Assembly (NCBI GenBank): GCA_003550325.1
Contig: QKWP01000484.1
Coordinates: 117,757-181,756, forward strand
DNA from: Gigaspora rosea
Lineage: Eukaryota; Glomeromycota; Glomeromycetes; Diversisporales; Gigasporaceae
Reading direction: 5' to 3'
Length of the DNA: 64,000 nucleotides
Part shown: positions 51,423-63,259 of the stretch, in pieces
How the letters are laid out: each line of letters opens with the position of its first letter
Position numbering within the stretch: position 1 is the first letter of the stretch
The notes under the pieces: model-generated
What the model was told of the DNA's origin: nothing
Database searches by the model: none
What the model saw: only the letters and a program-made list of their open reading frames with translations
Made by a program: the position numbers and the translations under genes

Positions 51423-51528
51423 TCCTTCTGGATCAGTCTGTATAACAAAATTCTTACGTATCATGTTTGTTTACCTGAAATAAACATGACACATAAGATT
51501 TTTATTATTCAGACTGATCCGGAAGGGT
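51423..51528. repeat. Palindromic element (ctggatcagtctg / cagactgatccgg)
   Basis: ccttctggatcagtctgtat and attcagactgatccggaagg are inverted around atcatgtttgtttacctgaa and its partner ataaacatgacacat. The ctgatccgga motif also occurs at 33888 and 33968. Confidence 0.65.
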
Positions 51529-51759
51529 ATTTAAAATTATTTATACAGGGTAAACTAAATGTGACACGTAAAATTTTAATATATTAGATAGTTGAAACTT
51601 TATTTAAGTAAAAAGAATAATACATTTATATTCAAAAGATTTCAAACCTATATTTGTGTTACTGCAAACAGGCACCCAATGTGACATTATACCCCCTATT
51701 ATCTATATGTGCTATGATTAATTGTTTTAAATTAATTGACTAGCTAGAATAGGTTGGAG

Positions 51760-52455
51760 GAGACCTCTAAATAAAATTATTAAAAATATTGTTCTATATA
51801 AAATTTTACCAATTGATCATAACTTCTTGTACTAAGTAAACTTGTTTAGCACTAAAAAATATATCAAAATAGTATATTTTATTTATTTTTTTAAAATTCA
51901 AAGAAAAAATAATTAATTTTAAAAATTTTCATCAAAAATTCAAAATTAAGTATCTAATAAAATATACTGATATAATGTGTTTTTTAGTGCTAAACAAGTT
52001 TACTTAGAGCAATAAGTTTGATCAATTAGTAAAATTTAGAGAATCATAGAAATTTGTATAGTTTTATTAATAAAATTATACAAATTTCTATGATTCTCTA
52101 AATTTTACTAATTGATCATAACTTCTTGCACTAAGTAAANTTATTTTATTAAATTTAAGTAAAAATACTTAATTTTGAATGATAAAAATTTTTAAAATTA
52201 AGCATACTTTCTTCAAATTTTAAATAAGTAAAGAAAAATATATTGCTTTAATAGATTTTTTAATACTAAACAAGTTTACTTAATACAAGATATTATGATC
52301 AATTAGTAAAATTTTATATAAAATATGATTTTTAATAATTTTATTAATAAAATTATACAAAATACTATGATTTTTTAAATTTTGCTAACTGATTTATACT
52401 TTTCACTCTAAGTAAACTAGTTCAGCATCAAAAATATATATATTATTATTTAGAC
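51760..52455. repeat. Inverted/tandem repeat block ending in ctaagtaaacttgtttagca
   Basis: At least four copies, in both orientations, of a segment running from attttactaattgatcataa through cttgcactaagtaaac to tagtgctaaa. One arm ends abruptly at the N at 52140. Non-coding. Confidence 0.65.
52140..52140. other. Assembly gap base (N) inside an inverted repeat
   Basis: A single N follows actaagtaaa, where other copies of the repeat continue cttgtttagc. This is consistent with an assembly break in a hairpin. Confidence 0.75.
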
Positions 52456-52499
52456 TCAAACTAGTTTACAAAATTTGAACTAGTCTGATCAAACTTATA

Positions 52500-52795
52500 A
52501 TTGAGTTTAAGTTTAGTATAAAGTTTTAAATAATAAAATTTTAAGGTCTAGACCAGACCAAATCCAAATCCAAACCTAGAATCACTAGTTCATATAAATG
52601 CTAGACTAAATTTGAACAAGTTCATGAACTTATAAACTAAATCTGAACTGAGCTTTAACTAGCTCTAAAAGTTCAATACTAAACCTAAACCTAAGCATGG
52701 TTTAAAAAATGTTTAGGTTCAAATTTAATACTGAACCTGAACCTGAACCTAAACTTAATCTAAGTTCAGTTTAGGTTCATAGAAACACTATTGTA
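52500..52795. repeat. Cluster of taggttcaaactgaacct-type repeats
   Basis: Short self-complementary units (aacctgaacctgaaccta, ttcagtttaggttca) are clustered as in the hAT-type arrays, but no target duplication could be fixed. Confidence 0.55.
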
Positions 52796-52829
52796 AGTTA
52801 GTTTGTTTCGAAGTTACAAAAAAATTTGT

Positions 52830-53075
52830 AATATAGGAATGAGTTAGTAGAAAAAGGACAAATCATTTTTAGTGAAATTTTTTTAATTTTTAAATTAAAA
52901 TATCTTAACAACTATTTAATCAAATTTGCTAAATGTTTTTATTTTAATCTTGGAATTATATAGAATTAAAATAAAAAAAATTTATTAAATTTATTAAGAT
53001 AGTTATTAAAATATTTAAGCTAAATTCAAGTAACTCTTACTTAAAAAAAGTGCTATTTTTCTACTAACTTACTCC
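52830..53075. mobile_element. Hairpin miniature element (ends gagttagtagaaaaagg)
   Basis: gagttagtagaaaaa and ttctactaacttactc are inverted. The middle has ttttattttaatcttgg.. and ..aattaaaataaaaa stems like the hairpin units at 55350-58520 and 60455-60715. Confidence 0.55.
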
Positions 53076-53253
53076 AATATATTTAATGATTATTTATCTA
53101 TTTTCATTGAAAGTATATTACATAGATAATAAACTAGTTTATAATTGGTCAACTACCTTATAATCAGACTTGTGTAGTTTTAAAAATGCAAAAGTTTCCT
53201 TGCTAGAAAGTTATTTTGATTAGCTAATCTAGTACAACTATAATATTGATTAT

Positions 53254-53481
53254 TGTCGTGGCTGAAGCTGGAAATGACTAAAGCTAAAAATTAGAGGTCT
53301 CGATTTAAAACTATAAGCCCTGCTAAAATCTAACTATACTCTTTTATTATAAACTCTAACCCTAAATTCTAATCTAACTATAAAAAAAAATCGTACAAAA
53401 TGCATTCCAAAATTTTTGTAAATTTCATATTAAAATATTTAAAATTTTCAGCTTCAGCTATTTCCAGCTTCAGCCACGACA
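53254..53481. mobile_element. Miniature element (228 bp, ends tgtcgtggctgaagctggaa)
   Basis: tgtcgtggctgaagctggaa and ttccagcttcagccacgaca are perfect inverted ends of 20 bp. ATTAT on both sides (53249-53253, 53482-53486) is a likely 5-bp duplication. Confidence 0.75.
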
Positions 53482-53699
53482 ATTATTATACAATTATTTA
53501 TATTAGTTTTAGAGTACCCCTATATTAAAATGTAATTACCTATATATATTATCTATAATCAAATAACTATATATTGGTCTTTGGCCTTATTAATAGCTAG
53601 CAAATTTAATTAGATATAATTAGATTCCTAAAGGACTTTTACTAATACTATATTTTTGCTATTAGTCTAATAGTATATAGCTAAGTATAGGGATGCATT

Positions 53700-54215
53700 A
53701 GTCTCAAAAAGACTGGTTCCAGAAGGACCCCGAAATATACATAAATAGGTCGGGTTAATTATAGTGTTGCTAAAAAAAGAAAGATCTGCAAAAAAACTTC
53801 AAAAATAAGCAAAAAAATTACTATAAATAGGGGACGTCTAAAGCGAAAACAACTCATATTTAATAATTTTTTCAATTAACTTTAAGGTTAGGGTCGTTTT
53901 ATATTAGAGTTAGATTAGGTTTTAGGTAAATATATATAAGCAAAATTGCTTTCCTAACATTTTTGATTAACCTATCAAGGTAGGTTTAGACTGCCATTTT
54001 TCGTATTTTTCAGGTTTTTTGCTTTTATTTCTTGTTTTGCTTCACCAGCGATCATCAAAATTCTATAATTTGATTGGCTGTTAATCACATTGCCTCTGCT
54101 TTAGACGTCCTCTATAAATAGAAAAGTTCTGTATAAAACCCTCAAAAATAAACAAACTCATACCTGACCTATCTATGTATATTTCAGGATCATGTTCCAG
54201 ATTAGTACTAGACTG
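53700..54215. mobile_element. Element with nested inverted repeats
   Basis: The outer pair (gaaatatacataaataggtc and gacctatctatgtatatttc) and the inner pair (ctataaataggggacgtcta and tagacgtcctctataaatag) suggest one element inside another, or a composite foldback. It carries ttaaggttagggtcg near 53882. Confidence 0.6.
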
Positions 54216-54410
54216 TGACTAATAAGGATCGTAGACTATTGAAAGGACCAGTTTTTATAAATATAACTATAGTACTCATATTACAAATCAATTAGATATA
54301 ATATAGATTATATAATGTTTGTTTATATTTGACAATAAAAAGCGTATTATTTATTATGTGATTTTTACTATAGATATATAGCCAGAGTTAGTGATCACAT
54401 CTAAATATAA

Positions 54411-57400
54411 TATATATAGGAAATTGCTATTCGCACTATAAATTTTTGCTATTCGCACCATGGTATATGTAGATCACCTCGATTTTGTCACTTAAATATT
54501 TTAACTTTTAAAAACTTTTATTAATATTATTTCTATAAGTTCTTGATCAAATTTAGTAAATTTTTTTTATTTGAATTCTATGGATTCATAGAATTAAAAT
54601 AAAAAGATTTTCATCAAATTTGGTTAAGAACTCGTAGAGATATCTTTGATGAAAGTTCCTGTAAACAATTTCAATGCAGCTTCTTTGTAATATGTTTTTT
54701 TGTTTTTTCAAAATAACCCACTGTTCGGTGATGATTTACAAGAAATTTTATTATGCTAACTAAAAAAGTTTTATAACAAGACTTGTAGCACATATTATAG
54801 ACTAATAGAATCTTAAATTTCATGAAAAAATATTAAAAACTCGTGAAGATATCAACATTTTTATAAATTTTGACACATATGTTTTCGCAAGTTTTCCTCT
54901 AAACTTCAATGATTCTGGAAGCATTTTCTCAAAATGAAACCTCCAAAACATGAATTAGTAAGTTGATATAATAGGTATTCAAGAATCTTCAGTTAAAATT
55001 TCATTTAAACGGATTAATATTGACGAAGTTATGATAATTTTTCAATTTGCTTCTAGATTTAGAATTTTCTAAAATTTTCAATTTTGATGAAAACAGAAAA
55101 ATCACAATTATAGGCTAGATTTTAACAAGTTCAAATGAAACAGGTCACTGCGCACTAATATAATCAATAGAAAATATGCTAAAATTTTGCTTTCTAAAAT
55201 TTCAAGTTATTTGGTTAAATATTTATTTCATAATAGCTTTTTATTATTTGGCGCAGCTTCTTTATAATATACTTTTTGGAAATAGAAGAATATTTCATCA
55301 AAGATATCTCTACAAGTTCTTGACCAAATTGATGAAATTTTTTTATTTGAATTTTATGGATCCATAGAATTCAAATAAAAAAATTTTCATTGAATTTGAT
55401 CAAGTGGTTGCAAAGATATCTTTGATCAAAGTTTTAGAGAATTTCAAAACACATATCACATGAAAGATATGTTTAAATTTGTTGACAAAACTTTGATTAA
55501 GGATATTTCTGCAACCACCTGATTAAATTTGATGAAAATTTTTTAATTAATTATTATGAATCTGTAGAATAAGTAAAAAAATCTTCATCAAATTTTATTA
55601 GGTGGTTGCAGAGATATCCTTGATCAAAGTTTTGTCAAAAATTTAAATATATCTGTTATGTGTTAAGTGTTTTGAAATTCTCTAAAACTTTGATCAAAGA
55701 TATCTCTGCAACCACCTGATCAAATTTGATGAAAATTTTTTAGTTAATTATTATGGATCCGTAGAATAAGTAAAAAAATTTTCATCAAATTTTATCAGGT
55801 GGTTGCAGAGATATCCTTGATCAAAGTTTTGTCAAAAATTTAAACGTATCTGTCATGTGATACGCGTTTTGAAATTCTCTAAAACTTTGATCAAAGATAT
55901 CTCTGCAACCACCTGATCAAATTTGATGAAAATTTTTTAGTTAATTATTATGGATCCGTAGAATAAGTAAAAAAATTTTCATCAAATTTTATCAGGTGGT
56001 TGCAGAGATATCCTTGATCAAAGTTTTGTCAAAAATTTAAACGTATCTGTCATGTGATACGCGTTTTGAAATTCTCTAAAACTTTGATCAAAGATATCTC
56101 TGCAACCACCTGATCAAATTTGATGAAAATTTTTTAGTTAATTATTATGGATCCGTAGAATAAGTAAAAAAATTTTCATCAAATTTTATCAGGTGGTTGC
56201 AGAGATATCCTTGATCAAAGTTTTGTCAAAAATTTAAACGTATCTGTCATGTGATACGCGTTTTGAAATTCTCTAAAACTTTGATCAAAGATATCTCTGC
56301 AACCACCTGATCAAATTTGATGAAAATTTTTTAGTTAATTATTATGGATCCGTAGAATAAGTAAAAAAATTTTCATCAAATTTTATCAGGTGGTTGCAGA
56401 GATATCCTTGATCAAAGTTTTGTCAAAAATTTAAACGTATCTGTCATGTGATACGCGTTTTGAAATTCTCTAAAACTTTGATCAAAGATATCTCTGCAAC
56501 CACCTGATCAAATTTGATGAAAATTTTTTAGTTAATTATTATGGATCCGTAGAATAAGTAAAAAAATTTTCATCAAATTTTATCAGGTGGTTGCAGAGAT
56601 ATCCTTGATCAAAGTTTTGTCAAAAATTTAAACGTATCTGTCATGTGATACGCGTTTTGAAATTCTCTAAAACTTTGATCAAAGATATCTCTGCAACCAC
56701 CTGATCAAATTTGATGAAAATTTTTTAGTTAATTATTATGGATCCGTAGAATAAGTAAAAAAATTTTCATCAAATTTTATCAGGTGGTTGCAGAGATATC
56801 CTTGATCAAAGTTTTGTCAAAAATTTAAACGTATCTGTCATGTGATACGCGTTTTGAAATTCTCTAAAACTTTGATCAAAGATATCTCTGCAACCACCTG
56901 ATCAAATTTGATGAAAATTTTTTAGTTAATTATTATGGATCCGTAGAATAAGTAAAAAAATTTTCATCAAATTTTATCAGGTGGTTGCAGAGATATCCTT
57001 GATCAAAGTTTTGTCAAAAATTTAAACGTATCTGTCATGTGATACGCGTTTTGAAATTCTCTAAAACTTTGATCAAAGATATCTCTGCAACCACCTGATC
57101 AAATTTGATGAAAATTTTTTAGTTAATTATTATGGATCCGTAGAATAAGTAAAAAAATTTTCATCAAATTTTATCAGGTGGTTGCAGAGATATCCTTGAT
57201 CAAAGTTTTGTCAAAAATTTAAACGTATCTGTCATGTGATACGCGTTTTGAAATTCTCTAAAACTTTGATCAAAGATATCTCTGCAACCACCTGATCAAA
57301 TTTGATGAAAATTTTTTAGTTAATTATTATGGATCCGTAGAATAAGTAAAAAAATTTTCATCAAATTTTATCAGGTGGTTGCAGAGATATCCTTGATCAA

Positions 57401-59449
57401 AGTTTTGTCAAAAATTTAAACGTATCTGTCATGTGATACGCGTTTTGAAATTCTCTAAAACTTTGATCAAAGATATCTCTGCAACCACCTGATCAAATTT
57501 GATGAAAATTTTTTAGTTAATTATTATGGATCCGTAGAATAAGTAAAAAAATTTTCATCAAATTTTATCAGGTGGTTGCAGAGATATCCTTGATCAAAGT
57601 TTTGTCAAAAATTTAAACGTATCTGTCATGTGATACGCGTTTTGAAATTCTCTAAAACTTTGATCAAAGATATCTCTGCAACCACCTGATCAAATTTGAT
57701 GAAAATTTTTTAGTTAATTATTATGGATCCGTAGAATAAGTAAAAAAATTTTCATCAAATTTGATCAGGTGGTTGCAGAGATATCCTTGATCAAAGTTTT
57801 GTCAAAAATTTAAACGTATCTGTCATGTGATACGCGTTTTGAAATTCTCTAAAACTTTGATCAAAGATATCTCTGCAACCACCTGATCAAATTTGATGAA
57901 AATTTTTTTATTTGAATTCTATGGATCCATAGAATTCAAATAAAAAAATTTTCATCGAATTTGATCAGGTGGTTGCAGAGATATCTTTGATCAAAGTTTT
58001 AGAGAATTTCAAAACGCTTATCACATGACAGATACGTTTAAATTTTTGACAAAACTTTGATCAAGGATATCTCTGCAACCACCTAATAAAATTTGATAAA
58101 AATTTTTTTACTTATTCTACGGATCCATGATAATTAACTAAAAAATTTTCATCAAATTTGATCAGGTGGTCGCAGAGATAACTTTAATCAAAGTTTTAGA
58201 GAATTTCAAAATGCATATTACATGACAGATACGTTTAAATTTTTAACAAAACTTTGACCAAGGATATTTCTGCAACCATCTGATCAAATTTGATGAAAAT
58301 TTTTTATTTAATTATTATGGATCCGTAGAATAAGTAAAAAAATTTTCATCAAATTTTATTAGGTGGTTGCAGAGATATCCTTGATCAAAGTTTTGTCAAA
58401 AATTTAAACATATCTGTTATGTGATACGCGTTTTGAAATTCTCCAAAACTTTGATCAAAGATATCTTTGCAACCACTTGATCAAATCTAATGAAAATTTT
58501 TTTATTTGAATTCTATGGATCCATAAAATTCAAATAAAAAAATTTTGTTGAATTTGGTCAAGAACTTGTAGAGATATCTTTGATGAAATATTCTTCTATT
58601 TCCAAAAAGTATATTATAAAGAAGCTGTGCCAAATGATAAAAAGCTATTATGAAATAAATATTTAACCAAATAACTTGAAATTTTAGAAAGCAAAATTTT
58701 AACATATTCTCTATTGATTATATTAGTGCGCAGAAACTTGTTTCATTTGAACTTGTAAAAATCTAGCCTGTGATGTGATTTTTTTGTTTTCATCAAAATT
58801 GAAAATTTTAAAAAATTCTGAATCTGGAAGCAAATTGAAAAATCATCATAACTTCGTTAATATTAATCCGTTTATAATGAAATTTTAACTAAAGACTCTC
58901 AAATATCTATACTATTAACTTACTAATTCACGTTTTGGAGGCCTCATTTTGAGAAAGTGCTTCTAGAATCATTTGAATTTTAGAAGAAAACTTGTGAAAA
59001 CGTATGTGTCAAAATTTACAAAAACATTAATATCTTTACGAGTTTTTAATATTTTTTCATGAAATTTGAGATTATATTAGTCAATAATATGTGCTACAAG
59101 TCTTGTTAAATATTTTTTTTAGTTAGTATAGTAAAATTTATTGTAAATCATCGCTGAATAGTGGGTTATTTTGAAAAAGCAAAAAAAACATATTACAAAG
59201 AAGCTACATTGAAATTGTTTACAGGAACTTTCATCAAAGATATTTCTATGAGTTCTTAACCAAATTTGATAAAAATTTTTTTATTTTAATTCTACGAATC
59301 CATAGAATTCAAATAAAAAATTTTATTAAATTTTATTAAGAACTCATAGAGATAATATTAATAAAAGTTTTAAAGGTTAAAATATTTAAGTAACAAAATT
59401 GAAGTGATCTACATATACCATGGTACGAATAGCAATTCCCTATATATAA
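54411..59449. mobile_element. 5.04-kb foldback element with satellite core
   Basis: The left arm (54411-55440) and right arm (about 58440-59449) are inverted copies about 1 kb long, beginning tatataggaaattgctattc and ending gaatagcaattccctatata. Matching landmarks on both arms include ccatggtatatgtagatcac and aatagaagaatatttcatca, and the arms share a frame of about 60 codons that I do not consider a gene. Between the arms lies the 197-bp array. No transposase is encoded. Confidence 0.85.
55350..58520. repeat. 197-bp satellite array of hairpin units
   Basis: The landmark tggatccgtagaataag recurs at 55754, 55951, 56148, 56345, 56542, 56739, 56936, 57133, 57330, 57527 and 57724, exactly 197 bp apart. 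These core units look identical or nearly so. Diverged units flank them on both sides (55557, and 57922 to 58512). Each unit is a large hairpin centred on GGATCC, with arms such as aaactttgatcaaagatatc and ggtggttgcagagatatcc. Confidence 0.92.
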
Positions 59450-59459
59450 TATATAATAT

Positions 59460-60422
59460 CAGTGATGTCACTTGGTTATTTGGCCGGCCAATGGCCGCGG
59501 CCATTGGCCGAGGCCAAAAGGCCAAAAATATAAATTTCATTTTTGGCCGAAATGGCCAAATAAAACTAGTAATTTGATTGGTTAAATCTTCACTTAAGTA
59601 ATTTTTCTATATAACTTACTAAACCTTTGTTTATTAAACCTTTGCTCAAATTACTTATTAAACCTTTGTTCAAATTATACTTTTATATAACTTTTTAAAC
59701 CTTCGCTTAAATTATTTTTATATAGTTTATTAAACTTTCACTTAAATTATTTTTATATAAGTTATTAAACCTTCACTTAAATTATTTTTTATATAATTTA
59801 TTAACTTTCGCTAGATTTTTTTTTATATAGCTTAACAATTATTACTTAAGTTATCTTATATATTAATATGCTTTCAAAACGAACTTTCAAGCAAACTATT
59901 ATAATTAAAAAAGAACTTGAAAAGAATCGTTAGATTTAATTATTCTTTCACGTATAGTTAAATATCGATCCGTTCTATAAGTTTTATTAATTCCAATAGT
60001 TCGTCAATTTCTTTATCGCAACTTTAGTAATAGCACATGAAAATAGATAACTATAGTGTTAATTAACTTTTTTTGGGAAGGTAATATACAATAAATACAA
60101 TTCAAGAATATTGGTTCTTATAGTTAATAGTGTGGCTTTAAACAAAACCAGTACGTATATGTAATATATATTAACATTAGTATGCATATAATACAGTATT
60201 TTTATATACATTTCTTTTTTATTACTATACAGAGAAATTTGGCCACTTGGCCGTTTGGCCATTTGGCCATTGGCCAACGGCCATATCGGCCAAATAATTT
60301 TTATTGGCCTGGCCAATTGACATTCAACTTTGGCCGCAAAATTTTGGCCATTTTGGCCAAATAATTATATATTGGCCGATGGCCAATTAAATTTTCTTTG
60401 GCCGATTAAATTGCCATCACTG
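59460..60422. mobile_element. hAT miniature element (963 bp) with ggccaa repeats
   Basis: CAGTGATGTCAC at the left end and TTGCCATCACTG at the right end are hAT-type inverted ends. The exact 8-mer TATAATAT flanks the element (59452-59459, 60423-60430). Subterminal ggccaaatggcca repeats lie at 59480-59570 and 60235-60410. Between them are aacctttgcttaaatta repeats and no transposase. Confidence 0.9.
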
Positions 60423-60454
60423 TATAATATATATTAAATAATATAGAATACTTA

Positions 60455-60715
60455 GATATATGTGGGCGTCAATAGAAACTAGACAAATTGTTTCTAAGTA
60501 AATTTTTTTTAAACTTTAAATTAAACTATCTTAGCAATTATTAAACCAATCTTGATAAAAATTTTTTTATTTTAATTCTATGTAGTTATAGAATTAAAAT
60601 AAAAAATTTTTATCAAGATTGGTTTAATAGTTGTTAAAATATTTTAATCTAAAGTTAAAAAAAAATTACTAAAAATGATTTGCCTGGTTTCTATTGACGT
60701 CCCCATATGTCTGTG
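60455..60715. mobile_element. Palindromic miniature element (ends gtcaatagaaact)
   Basis: gggcgtcaatagaaactaga and tggtttctattgacgtcccc are inverted. The middle is a ttttattttaattctatg hairpin like those of the 197-bp units. Confidence 0.7.
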
Positions 60716-60820
60716 TTTTTATTCTTAGCATTAGATTTAAATAATGAAATTTCTTTCAATATTGTAAAAAGTTTCTATTAAATTTAATAAAGATAAAAGC
60801 AAGGTCTCACCTTAACATTT
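60712..60820. repeat. Segment repeated inverted at 35395-35515
   Basis: Shares tctgagt/tgtgtttttattcttagc, gaaatttctttcaatattgt and gcaaggtctcacctt with the insertion inside the 34956-35650 element, in opposite orientation. Confidence 0.6.
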
Positions 60821-60887
60821 TAAAAAAAAAAAAAAAAGAAAAAAAAATTAAATAATATAAAATATATATTTTTTAAACAATTACTAT

Positions 60888-61826
60888 GAATTACCACTGG
60901 TATTCACTACCAGTGATCTACAATGCATAAAACAAAATAAACAAAACAAACAATTTGTATTAAATAAAAATTAAATATCTTTAATATTAGAGTAAGGGTA
61001 AAGGTTAGGGATTAGGATAGGGCTTTATAAGGTAAAAAGGGGTAATTTGACGAATAGGAGTAATTTGACGAATTTTGATATCACGTAATCTAATGATTGA
61101 GATCGAATAATTTTTATACCATTCGATTCGTCTCGATAAGACAAATCGAATGGTACAAGAATCACCCGATTCTAATCACTGGAACACAAGATATCATCGA
61201 TTATTTGCCAGGTTTACACTTCGTCAAAATCCCCACAAGGATCTTTTTTGTATAGCATATAATTGATGATATATCGTGACTCAGTAATCAGAAACAGATG
61301 ATTTTTATACCATTCAATTCGTATCATATAGACAAATCGAATGGTATGAAAATTATCTGATTCTGATCACTGGATCACATGAGATATCACCAATTCGTCA
61401 AATTACTCCTACCTCTCTAAATTTAAACTTTTTGATACGATGAATAATTCCATTTAAAGTCACTTTAAAAAAAGAAGTTATATTACTAATTTCCTATAAA
61501 ATAATTCTAAATCATGTATAAAGTTTGTTACAAAAAATAAACCATTTATTAATATTAAAATAAATAAGTTTTTATATTAGTTATTTTAACTTCGTCAAAT
61601 TACCCCTTTCTACCTTATATAGTAAAATTTAGTAAGGAATTTTTTTTTTGTATAAAAAAAAGTAGTTTCATAGACAAAATTTTAGGTTAGAAGCAATTTT
61701 AGCAATTTTTGAAAAATTTTTGCTTTTGTTACACAAAAATTGATCTACATGTTACACCTGATCCTGAATTTTTATTGGTAAATTGATCACTGGTAGTAAA
61801 TACCAGTGGTAGTAAATAGCAAACTT
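60888..61826. mobile_element. Miniature element (ends taccactggtattcactacc)
   Basis: ttaccactggtattcactac and gtagtaaataccagtggtag are inverted near the two ends, each followed inward by a gatc-containing stretch. It holds a nested element at 61024-61620. Confidence 0.6.
61024..61620. mobile_element. Nested TA-flanked miniature element
   Basis: taaggtaaaaaggggtaatt (then tgacgaa) and ttcgtcaaattacccctttc (then taccttata) are inverted over 29 bp next to TA. Inside are two more hairpins around accattcgattcg / cgaatggt. Confidence 0.7.
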
Positions 61827-62089
61827 CTATTTTTTATATCTTTAAATTTATTAGAGCATACAAGCATAATATATATTATCTAATATCCATTTACTAAGAA
61901 ACCAAACCCCCTACCTAAGACCAATCAAAATGCTCGATTTTGTTATACAAAAAAGTATATTTATCTCAAATTTTTTTATAATTATTCTTAATTTTAATTG
62001 GCTAGTATTCTAGATTGTGTAATTTAAGATTTCAGCTGATCCCCTACCCCCTAAAATATTAGGTAATATCAGTCATTGTCTTTATTCAT

Positions 62090-63010
62090 ATCGCTTTATT
62101 TTTTTTAAACTTTGAACAAAATTATTTTAATAATAATTAGACCAAATTCGAAAAACTTTTTTCTTTTAAATTCTATAGATTTGTAGAATTCAAATAAAAA
62201 AAAGTTTATCAAATTTGGCTTAGTAGTTGCAGTGATAACTTTGTTTAAAGTTTGAAAAAAATCAAAATATCTATTAAAACAAATTATACAAATTTTTTTT
62301 TAATTTTAAGTGAAGATATTTTAGTAACTACTAGGCCAAATTCAATGAATCTTTTTTTTTTTTGAATTTTATGACCTATAAAATTCAAATAAAAAAAATT
62401 TATTAAATTTGACTTAATAGTTTCTGGGTTATCTTTGCTCAAAGTTTTAAAAAAATTCAAAATATCTATTAAAACAAAAGCTATATTAAAATTTTTTCAA
62501 ACTTTAAATAAAGATAATTTAGCAACTACTAAGCCAAATTTGATAAACATTTTTTATTTGAATTTTACATACCTATAGAATTTAAAATAAAAAAGTTTTT
62601 TAATTTTAGTCCAGTAGTTACTAAGATATCTTTACTTAAAGTTAGAAGAAAATCTTGCATAGTTTGTTATAGTTTGATTTTTTCAAACTTTGAGCAAAAA
62701 TATCTTTGCAACTACTAAGCCAAATTTGATAAACATTTTTTATTTGAATTTTACATACCTATAGAATTTAAAATAAAAAAGTTTTTTAATTTTAGTCCAG
62801 TAGTTACTAAGATATCTTTACTTAAAGTTAGAAGAAAATCTTGCATAGTTTGTTATAGTTTGATTTTTTCAAACTTTGAGCAAAAATATCTTTGCAACTA
62901 CTAAGCCAAATTTGATAAACATTTTTTATTTGAATTTTACATACCTATAGAATTTAAAATAAAAAAGTTTGTTAAATTTGGTCTGGTTGTTATTAAGATA
63001 TCTTTGCTTA
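62090..63010. repeat. 186-bp hairpin tandem array
   Basis: Five diverged units. Three (62523, 62709 and 62895, landmark caactactaagccaaatttg) are exactly 186 bp apart. Each unit is a hairpin around ttgaattttacatacctata / aatttaaaataaaa, the same design as the 197-bp array but different in sequence. Confidence 0.8.
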
Positions 63011-63059
63011 AATTTAAAAAAAAAACAAAAGTACAAATAATAAATTTTAGGGGTATAAA

Positions 63060-63240
63060 AAATAGTTCCCTATATATAATAGGGAATAGCAATTTGTCAT
63101 ACCTGCGACATGTTGCACTCCTAATTTCGACCAATTAAATTGCATGATTTTGTAGACAAAAAAAATTTTTTTTATTGACGATTATATCATATTTTATTTC
63201 AAAGAATATAATTATATATACAAATGTTGACCCTATTTTG
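63060..63240. other. Element end resembling the 54411 foldback terminus
   Basis: tatataatagggaatagcaa at about 63073 resembles the foldback terminus tatatagggaattgctattc. It may be one end of a related element running past the array or the window edge. Confidence 0.4.
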
Positions 63241-63259
63241 ATTTTTCGTATCTTACAAT

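Noticed and set aside
55350..58520. Ribosomal RNA or other functional tandem gene array
   Set aside because: The units are AT-rich hairpins without rRNA, 5S or snRNA features.
55176..58705. Identical-looking 63-67-codon frames (MLKFCFLKFQ...) on opposite strands
   Set aside because: They are the two arms of the foldback element. The sequence is hydrophobic AT-rich translation with no start context and no codon bias.
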